33,023 nt of DNA from a virus. The notes beneath the pieces are model-generated. The model ran no database searches and was not told the origin of the DNA. It saw only the letters and a list, made by a program, of their open reading frames with translations. Shown here piece by piece: positions 27,826 through 33,023 of this stretch. Position 1 is the stretch's first letter, and every line of letters starts with the position of its first letter. Position numbers and translations under genes: made by a program. The stretch spans positions 1-33,023 of IMG/VR virus record IMGVR_UViG_3300025687_000177. One strand, written 5' to 3'.

Positions 27826-28209
27826 ATGCCCCACGCCGTCGACTACGAGACCGACATCACCGCAACCACCGGCTTCGTTTCCGGTGCGGCAGCCATCCGC
27901 CGCAGGATGATCCACCGCCTTGAGCGCGTGGTGGGCGAGTGGGCCTTCGACCGCAGCAGGGGGCTGCTGCCCCAGGAGCAGATCAGGCCGTTCAGCGCGG
28001 TGGGCTTCCGTCGGCGCCTCCAGCGCGAGATCACGACCATGCCCGGCGTGCGCAGCGTGAGCATTCGGTCGGTGACCGAGACCGACGGCGCCGTCAGCGC
28101 AAGCGGGTCCGTGCTCCTGGAGAGCGGAGACACGCTCGCGCTTCAGGCCACGCTGCCCGGGCCCGCGCAGCAGAACCTCCCGCCGACCATCCTGGTGTTG
28201 ATGCCGTAG
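27826..28209 (+). CDS. Baseplate wedge protein, gp25/W-like, 127 aa
   Basis: A small protein with MPHAVDYETDITATTGFVSG, then RMIHRLERVVGEWAFDRSRG, an FRRRLQREITTMPGVRSVSI block and a beta end. The early helix followed by L-x-x-x-x-G-E-W-x-x-D and the later I-x-x-x-x-G-V-x-x-V fit gp25-like wedge proteins, which start sheath assembly. Position before the gpJ-like gene supports it. Confidence 0.78.
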   Translation: MPHAVDYETDITATTGFVSGAAAIRRRMIHRLERVVGEWAFDRSRGLLPQEQIRPFSAVGFRRRLQREITTMPGVRSVSIRSVTETDGAVSASGSVLLESGDTLALQATLPGPAQQNLPPTILVLMP

Positions 28210-28230
28210 GGCTTCGGCCAGAACTAGGTG

Positions 28231-28320
28231 GGCCTGCCTCGGCAGAGGGGCCTGCCTCGGCAGAGGGGCCTGCCTCGGCAGAAGGGCCTGCCTCGGCAGA
28301 AGGGCCTGCCTCGGCAGAGG
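28231..28320. repeat. 18-bp tandem repeat, 5 exact-length copies
   Basis: The unit is GGCCTGCCTCGGCAGAGG (copies 3 and 4 have GAAG). Each copy contains CTGCC-TC-GGCAG, a small inverted repeat. The array lies between the gp25-like stop and the promoter of the gpJ-like gene. Confidence 0.96.
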
Positions 28321-28356
28321 GCTCGATGCGGGCTCGCCCGGGCGCCTCGTCCACGG

Positions 28357-28362
28357 TATCGT
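28357..28362 (+). promoter_or_regulatory. Leaderless-type box TATCGT (gpJ-like gene)
   Basis: TATCGT lies seven bases before the ATG at 28370; the surrounding GTCCACGGTATCGTGCC is identical to that before the tape measure gene. Confidence 0.66.
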
Positions 28363-28369
28363 GCCCGAC

Positions 28370-29521
28370 ATGGCCTTCACCTCCGCCGGCATCACCATCG
28401 ACACCGAGGACGAGACGTTCGAGGCCCTCGTCACCGCCTTCGAGGCGCAAACAGGGCTGTCCGTCGACCGCACGCGGGACGACGACCAACTCGTGCCTGC
28501 TCTGCTGCGCATCGTGGCCCGCGCGCTCCGCGCCCGCGACGAGGAGCGCGTCGAGATCTTCAACGCGGGCTCGCCCCGGTCGGCGTCCGGCCTGCGCCTG
28601 CACGAGATCCTGAGCCTAGTCACGGAGCCGCAGTCGGCCACCTACACGACCGACACCGCCGCCATCACCGCGACGGCGGGCACGTCCATCCCGGTCGGCA
28701 GCCTGGTCGAGATCAACGACACCCGCTTCCAGGTGACGCAGGGTGTGACCGCCACGGGCTCGGGCGACACCGTCATCATCCAGGCGCTCGAGGCTGGCGA
28801 CGTGGCCCTGCCCGCCAGCACGGCGCTGGACATCGTCACGCCGGTGGTGGGGTGGACGGGCATCACCTCGTCCGCGGCCCCGTCCATCGGCCGCGCCCGG
28901 GAGAGCGACAGCGCCTTCTACACGCGCGCCACCACCAACCCGTCGAACGGCTACGGCAACATCAACGCCGTGCGCGCCGCCCTGCTCAAGCTCAGCTTCA
29001 TCACCGCAGCGGAGGTGGTCGAGAACACGAGCTCGAGCGCAGCCACGGTGGACGGCATCAGCATGACCGCGCACAGCGTGGCGGTCATCGTCTGGCCGAG
29101 CACGCTGACCACGGCGCAGAAGGAGCAGGCCGCTGCCGTCATCCACCAACGCACCGCCATGGCGACGGAGTACATCCCGACCTCGAGCGCCGACGTGACC
29201 GTCCAGGTGACCAACAGCGGTGGAGGCACCACCGAGGTGCGCTTCGACTACGCCACCAGCGTCACCATCCCGCAGACCACGAACCTGACCTTGGCGGCAG
29301 GCTACGAACTTGCGGACGTGGAGTCGGAGTACCGAGCCGCGGTCATCGACTACTACAGCAACCTGACCGTGGGCCAGACCGTGCGCCGCCTTGAGCAGGC
29401 CGTGCTCGCGGCGGGCATCGAGGGCATCGTGGGGGCCGACATCAAGCCCAACGGCATCGCCACGGACTACACGCCGAACCGCAACGAGATCGTCCTGCTG
29501 GGCACGCACACGGTGGGGTGA
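28370..29521 (+). CDS. Baseplate J-like wedge protein, 383 aa
   Basis: Start ATG 28370, three codons after a GTG that falls inside the promoter box. The N-terminus (MAFTSAGITIDTEDETFEAL, then FEAQTGLSVDRTRDDDQLVP and a helical LLRIVARALRARDEERVEIF) and the later RARESDSAFYTRATT, GYGNINAVRAALLKLSFITA and AAGIEGIVGADIKPNG fit gpJ-like proteins. The usual pair of beta domains is visible between. It forms the wedge ring with the gp25- and DUF2612-like proteins. Confidence 0.85.
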   Translation: MAFTSAGITIDTEDETFEALVTAFEAQTGLSVDRTRDDDQLVPALLRIVARALRARDEERVEIFNAGSPRSASGLRLHEILSLVTEPQSATYTTDTAAITATAGTSIPVGSLVEINDTRFQVTQGVTATGSGDTVIIQALEAGDVALPASTALDIVTPVVGWTGITSSAAPSIGRARESDSAFYTRATTNPSNGYGNINAVRAALLKLSFITAAEVVENTSSSAATVDGISMTAHSVAVIVWPSTLTTAQKEQAAAVIHQRTAMATEYIPTSSADVTVQVTNSGGGTTEVRFDYATSVTIPQTTNLTLAAGYELADVESEYRAAVIDYYSNLTVGQTVRRLEQAVLAAGIEGIVGADIKPNGIATDYTPNRNEIVLLGTHTVG

Positions 29522-29569
29522 GGGCCGACCGGACCCTCCTCCGTCCTAGGCCGCCGCGCTCCCAGCGGC

Positions 29570-29575
29570 TACCCT
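29570..29575 (+). promoter_or_regulatory. Leaderless-type -10 box TACCCT
   Basis: TACCCT seven bases before the ATG at 29583, in GCGGCTACCCTTTC. Confidence 0.63.
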
Positions 29576-29582
29576 TTCGTGC

Positions 29583-30209
29583 ATGTCGCTTCCCCCCTAC
29601 ACGATCGGCCTCGGCCACGAGGTGCAGGCCCTTGGGCCGAACGCCCCAGCCTTCTCCCTGAAGCACGACGTCACGGTGGTGCAGGACGGCGTGGCCCTGC
29701 TCCCGGGCGCCTGGCGCGTCCAGCCCAACATCAAGGCCCTGCTCAAGGCCGCGCTCCTAGCGATCCAGGAGCGCGCCGACGAGAACTGGGCCGTCTACAC
29801 GGGCCAGAGCTTCTGGCTGGCGACGGGCACGGCGCTTGAGCAGTGGGCGCATCGCGTAGGCACCACGCGCGGTGGTCTGAGCGACGAGGAGCTCAGGAAC
29901 TGGATCATGGCGAAGGTGCTGGCCGACAACAGCAAGGGCACCGCGGACAGCGCCCTGGACGTGCTCCTGGCGGCGACCCAGCCGCGCAAGGCCGAGTACA
30001 TCAACCTGGGCTCGGGCTGCTGCCAACTGCAGATCTTCCGGGAGGAGCCCCTGGGGGCGATCCTGCGCGGGCGCGTGCACAGGCTCATGGAGAGCATCCA
30101 GCCCAACGGGCGGGAGATGCACGTCGTGGAGTGCGTCGTCGGCGCCCGAGGGCCCTACCGGGCCGACGGGCTGACGACGGCCGCTGGGCCGCTGGGGCGG
30201 GTGGTCTAG
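29583..30209 (+). CDS. Baseplate protein, DUF2612-like (gpI position), 208 aa
   Basis: The helical block GTALEQWAHRVGTTRGGLSD followed by EELRNWIMAKVLADNSKGTA and LDVLLAATQP is typical of DUF2612-type baseplate proteins (LxxxGxxxGxxRGGxSDxxYRxxIxAKIxxNxSxGT). The C-terminus begins QLQIFREEPLGAILRGRVHR. It directly follows the gpJ-like gene, as expected for the protein that links baseplate to fibres. Confidence 0.82.
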   Translation: MSLPPYTIGLGHEVQALGPNAPAFSLKHDVTVVQDGVALLPGAWRVQPNIKALLKAALLAIQERADENWAVYTGQSFWLATGTALEQWAHRVGTTRGGLSDEELRNWIMAKVLADNSKGTADSALDVLLAATQPRKAEYINLGSGCCQLQIFREEPLGAILRGRVHRLMESIQPNGREMHVVECVVGARGPYRADGLTTAAGPLGRVV

Positions 30210-30220
30210 CCGAGGGGCCC

Positions 30221-30484
30221 CTAGCCGGGGCCCTGGTATCCGGGGTCGTCGACCACGAACTCGTCTTCGTGCCAGGGGTCGTCGTCCCAGAGGGCTTCCG
30301 AGTCCTCTTCGTCGTCCCATAGGCCGTCCGCGTCCTGCTCCGAATACTCGTCCCAGTCCTGCTCTGCGAGCCAGCCGAGGCGCCACCGATCGTAGTCCTT
30401 GGTGTGCCTCGGGTGCGGGTTCTTGTTCAGGCCCTCGCCGCGCAGGTACGCCTGGGACCCTTCGTCGAAGGGGGTGATGGTCAT
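30221..30484 (-). CDS. Rmf/CrpP-like small protein with acidic tail, 87 aa
   Basis: ATG at 30484 with GGAGG upstream and a TAGGCT box before that. Residues 8-45 read EGSQAYLRGEGLNKNPHPRH and YDRWRLGWLAEQD. The G-x-x-A-Y-x-x-G-x-x-x-x-x-N-P...W-x-x-G-W pattern is that of ribosome modulation factor (Rmf) and CrpP-type proteins. The last 40 residues are extremely acidic. Rmf drives ribosome dimerisation; the role of phage versions is not established. Confidence 0.78.
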   Translation of the reverse strand: MTITPFDEGSQAYLRGEGLNKNPHPRHTKDYDRWRLGWLAEQDWDEYSEQDADGLWDDEEDSEALWDDDPWHEDEFVVDDPGYQGPG

Positions 30485-30672
30485 GCAGCCTCCGTCGCGG
30501 CGCCTTGCCGCTGGGGCGAGCCTAGGGCGCGTGGGGCGGGACCGTCCACCCTCGTCGCCTCACCGCCGGGCGTCAGGGCCGCCTGCCGCTCGCCTCGCCT
30601 CGCCTCGCTGCCCACGCCGTGCTGTGCTCCGCGCCCTCGCTGGGCTAACCTCCCCTGAACCACGAGGAGCCT

Positions 30673-31425
30673 ATGCCCCGCCCGAGCACCTTCCCCACCC
30701 TGGACACCAACGGCACGCGGACCACCGCGCCGCTGAGCGCGAACCAGACCGACGGCTTCACAGAGAACCAGCAGGTCGCGAACTCGATCTGGAACTGGCT
30801 CTTCCACTGGATCCATGCCTGGATCGTGTACCTGGACGACATCGCGACCACGCAGTTCGGCGTCGAGCACGACGTGACGAGCGGCGTCCACACCGACGTG
30901 AACGCGGACAGCCTCAAGGCGCACGCGATCTACGTCGAGGACGACGTGTTCGGGTCGACCGCGCGAGTCGGCGCGATCATCGAATCGGCCGCCCGGTCTA
31001 CGATCAGCACGACCGGGAACGCGATCGCAGACACGGTCCCAGCGAACACGATGACCAACAAGGGCGTCGTGCGGATGCAGGGGTCCGTCGAGCATTCCGC
31101 AGAGTCCACCGGGCCCTCGGTGATCGGCGTCGAGATCTCGGTCGCGGGCGCAGTCATCCAGTCCACAGGCATCACCACCCCAAGCGTGAACGACTGGATC
31201 GCGTGGGAGGCCGAGTTCGCGTACGACTCAGGCACCGGGAACATGCAGTACCACATCCGATTCCGGTCCAACGCGTCGCTCACCACCGCGGACGAGTTCG
31301 TGGGTGAGTTCGCGTTCACGGCCAGTTCGGATGCAATCTTCGCGGCGGCAGTCGCGTACACCGGAGGCACCGGCCTCACCGCCGTGGCTCGGGCGATGAC
31401 GATCGAGCTCCACCTCCGAGGATGA
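30673..31425 (+). CDS. Candidate tail fibre or appendage protein, 250 aa
   Basis: ATG 30673 with GAGGAG upstream and a TAACCT box about 21 bp before. The N-terminus is polar (MPRPSTFPTLDTNGTRTTAP), followed by an aromatic helix NSIWNWLFHWIHAWIVYLDD. The C-terminal 150 residues are beta-rich with Ser/Thr/Gly (TISTTGNAIADTVPANTMTN; VIGVEISVAGAVIQSTGITT). Position after the DUF2612-like gene is where fibres are coded. Fibre identity is inferred from position and composition. The start of the lipoprotein gene overlaps or abuts its stop. Confidence 0.65.
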   Translation: MPRPSTFPTLDTNGTRTTAPLSANQTDGFTENQQVANSIWNWLFHWIHAWIVYLDDIATTQFGVEHDVTSGVHTDVNADSLKAHAIYVEDDVFGSTARVGAIIESAARSTISTTGNAIADTVPANTMTNKGVVRMQGSVEHSAESTGPSVIGVEISVAGAVIQSTGITTPSVNDWIAWEAEFAYDSGTGNMQYHIRFRSNASLTTADEFVGEFAFTASSDAIFAAAVAYTGGTGLTAVARAMTIELHLRG

Positions 31426-31427
31426 CC

Positions 31428-31727
31428 ATGCACGCCCTGACACCCTTCCGCCCTCTCATCACCACCCTCCTCGCCGCCCTCCTTCTCGCCGCCTGCGACC
31501 CACCCATAGAGGGCGCGCCCGAGGGCACCCACGAGTACGCTTCGTCGCGCTGGTGCGACGTCTACTGCCAGCGTCTCGGGGACTCCTGCGGCTGGACCCA
31601 GGCCGAGGTCAACGACTGCGCCCGCAGCTACACGGGTCTGGACTGGCTCGCCTGCAAGGACGCGCTCGGTGACCTGGCCGGCGGCGGCGACGTGGCGTGC
31701 GATGCCGAGGGGGCGTTCGCCCTGTGA
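31428..31727 (+). CDS. Cys-rich lipoprotein, 99 aa
   Basis: I chose ATG 31428 because GAGG lies six bases upstream; an ATG at 31422 that overlaps the fibre stop has none. The N-terminus MHALTPFRPLITTLLAALLL runs into lipobox LAAC with Cys23. The mature part has six more Cys (RWCDVYCQRLGDSCGWTQAE, then CARSY, ACKDALG and VACD), enough for three disulfides. The pattern recalls secreted Cys-rich proteins of Myxococcota. A membrane-anchored role such as blocking superinfection is possible but not shown. Confidence 0.78.
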   Translation: MHALTPFRPLITTLLAALLLAACDPPIEGAPEGTHEYASSRWCDVYCQRLGDSCGWTQAEVNDCARSYTGLDWLACKDALGDLAGGGDVACDAEGAFAL

Positions 31728-31755
31728 TCTAGGGTGCCTCGCAGGCACCCGATCA
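31725..31755 (+). terminator. Hairpin TGATC-GGGTGCCT-CGC-AGGCACCC-GATCA
   Basis: An 8-bp perfect stem (31732-31739/31743-31750) with an extended TGATC/GATCA arm and a two-base bulge. It begins at the lipoprotein stop and probably ends its transcript. Confidence 0.75.
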
Positions 31756-31804
31756 CGGACCGCAGAACCTGCCCTTGTCGAGAACGCGCTCAGGGACGAA
31801 GATG

Positions 31805-31833
31805 CCGCACAGAGGCGACGAACGCCTGTGCGG
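31805..31833 (+). promoter_or_regulatory. Hairpin overlapping the ribosome binding site of the phosphoesterase gene
   Basis: CCGCACA-GA-GGCG pairs with CGCC-TGTGCGG around ACGAA. The 3' arm ends in the GG of GGAGGT (31832-31837), so folding would hide part of the ribosome binding site for ATG 31841. Confidence 0.6.
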
Positions 31834-31840
31834 AGGTCTC

Positions 31841-33001
31841 ATGACGCGCCCCCTGACGCCCCGAGAGAAGTACCTCGAGCTCCTGGGCGACGCCGCCCTG
31901 CTCACCGATCACTTCCGGGACCTGATGGCGAAGTACCAGGCGGGCGACCGCCTGGTCCGCTCGGCCCGGGCCTTCGCCAAGGGCCAAAGCACCGCCGCGC
32001 TCGTGGCCCACCACGTGCGCTGGGCGGAAGACGAAGGCTACGAGCGCGGCTTCGCTGTCGGGGGCGGCGCAAGCCTCCAGGGTGCCGACGACGCCCTCAA
32101 CCCCCAGGGCGCCCCCTCGCCACAAGGCTTCCGCGTCTCGCCCCTCCCGGGCGGCGAGACCGTGCAGGAGATCATTGACCGCCGCGCCCGGTCGACGAAG
32201 TTGAAGCGCCAGCGGCGCAAGGCGCTACACGCCCGCGTGGTCCACATGGACACCCCCGAGCCCGTCGGCATCCTGTTCCACGGAGACCCGCACCTCGACG
32301 ACGACGGCACGGACATCGAGCTCGCCATGCTCCACCGCGACATCTGCATGCGCGAGCCCGGCCTGCTCCGGGCCTGCGTAGGGGACGTGCTCAACAACTG
32401 GCCCGACGCGGGCAAGCTCGCCGTGCTCTACAAGAAGCAGGGCACGAACATCGAGGAGGCGTGGAAGATCGCGGAGCACTGGATGCGTGGCGGTCGGTGG
32501 CTTGGTTTCGTCGGCGGCAACCACGACAACAACATGGGCCAGTTGGACGCCACAAGGCTCCTCGACGTCGAGACCACGCCCGCCGCTGGCGACGACCTCC
32601 GTGTGGAGCTCCGCTGGCCCGGACTCGACCCGCTCCGCATCCACATGAGGCACAACTTCTCGGGGCGGTCGCAGTGGAACCCCGTGCACGGCGCCATGAA
32701 GGAGGCGCAGATGGGTGGGGACTGCGACGTCTACGTGCAGGGCCACCACCACGAGCCGGTCATCATGAAGGCCCGGACGAAGCAGGGGAAGCCGTACATC
32801 GCGGCGAAGGTGGGCGCCTACAAGGTCGAGGACAACTACGCCCGGCGCCTCGGCTTCGCCACCGGCATCGGTGGCGGCGAGGCCATGCTCCTGGTGGTCG
32901 ACCCGCTTGAGGAGGACCCGCAGGCCCGGTTCGACCTCTTCGACTCGGTCGACCGGGGCCTTCTGGTTCTTCGGGCGCTGCGGGAGCGGCGGGGGCGCTA
33001 G
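31841..33001 (+). CDS. Calcineurin-like metallophosphoesterase, 386 aa
   Basis: Start ATG 31841 with GGAGGT upstream. The catalytic motifs are in order: GDPHLDD (about 148-154), GDVLNNW (about 181-187), GGNHDNN (about 227) and GHHHEP (about 301), giving the D-x-H, GD, GNHD and GHxH metal ligands. The N-terminal 150 residues are helical with a possible helix-turn-helix (AFAKGQSTAALVAHHVRWAE). Such phage enzymes act on phosphodiesters or nucleotides, but the substrate is unknown. It stands alone after a terminator. Confidence 0.88.
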   Translation: MTRPLTPREKYLELLGDAALLTDHFRDLMAKYQAGDRLVRSARAFAKGQSTAALVAHHVRWAEDEGYERGFAVGGGASLQGADDALNPQGAPSPQGFRVSPLPGGETVQEIIDRRARSTKLKRQRRKALHARVVHMDTPEPVGILFHGDPHLDDDGTDIELAMLHRDICMREPGLLRACVGDVLNNWPDAGKLAVLYKKQGTNIEEAWKIAEHWMRGGRWLGFVGGNHDNNMGQLDATRLLDVETTPAAGDDLRVELRWPGLDPLRIHMRHNFSGRSQWNPVHGAMKEAQMGGDCDVYVQGHHHEPVIMKARTKQGKPYIAAKVGAYKVEDNYARRLGFATGIGGGEAMLLVVDPLEEDPQARFDLFDSVDRGLLVLRALRERRGR

Positions 33002-33023
33002 GGGTTAGGGGGCGCTAGGGGTT
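32994..33023. repeat. 17-bp direct repeat at the right edge
   Basis: GGCGCTAGGGGTTAGGG starts at 32994 and again at 33011, cut by the window end. The first copy overlaps the phosphoesterase stop. It may be the start of another tandem array. Confidence 0.7.

Noticed and set aside
28231-28320. Protein-coding repeat (GLPRQR-like) on the + strand
   Set aside because: No ribosome binding site, and the frame runs out of phase across the real gpJ-like gene; it is a DNA-level repeat.
31841-33001. DNA repair nuclease SbcD/Mre11 identity
   Set aside because: The metallophosphoesterase motifs are present, but there is no SbcD capping domain pattern or SbcC neighbour; the substrate is left open.

Overview
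The window is a GC-rich (roughly two thirds G+C by eye) piece of a tailed bacteriophage or prophage with a contractile tail. From about 6.8 kb to the right end the + strand carries a nearly complete virion module: large terminase, DUF1073-type portal, DUF2213-type protease/scaffold, a decoration-like protein, DUF2184-type major capsid protein, neck proteins, sheath, tube, tail chaperone with a -1 frameshift, tape measure, Dit-like protein, Pam3-type baseplate plug, hub, Gp138-like spike, gp25-like and gpJ-like wedge proteins, a DUF2612-like protein, a candidate fibre, a Cys-rich lipoprotein and a metallophosphoesterase. The order resembles short-baseplate myoviruses such as Pam3. No integrase, repressor, lysin or replication gene is in view, so lifestyle is open. 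The host is uncertain. The Cys-rich lipoprotein recalls Myxococcota secreted proteins, and the leaderless promoters recall lineages where leaderless mRNAs are common. Both are inferences.

Layout. 1-242: C-terminal end of a Gly-rich, fibre-like protein. 220-6583: leftward (- strand) small accessory genes, many joined by ATGA, GTGA or TGATG overlaps and separated by GC-rich hairpins; most are hypothetical. 3309-3882 has no gene and holds a nested, near-symmetric array of short motifs (TGTCAA clusters, GTGCCGGCAC palindromes, TGTACCAG sites) followed by a 13-bp tandem repeat; it looks like an operator, promoter or origin region. 6584-6773 is a divergent region with several inverted repeats. 6774-33001 is the rightward virion module.

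Six leftward islands interrupt the virion module: 11064-11513 (hypothetical gene plus tRNA-Arg), 16857-17681, 21135-21800, 24222-24892 (DenV-like UV endonuclease), 26414-27078 (DUF3310) and 30221-30484 (Rmf/CrpP-like). After each island the rightward genes restart with their own -10-like box. In most cases this is a TANNNT box 6-7 nt before the ATG, which predicts leaderless mRNAs. Between restarts, genes are joined by overlaps or ordinary ribosome binding sites. Two island genes have a promoter-proximal ATG in a different frame from the rest of the gene, with the frame change at a short poly-C run.
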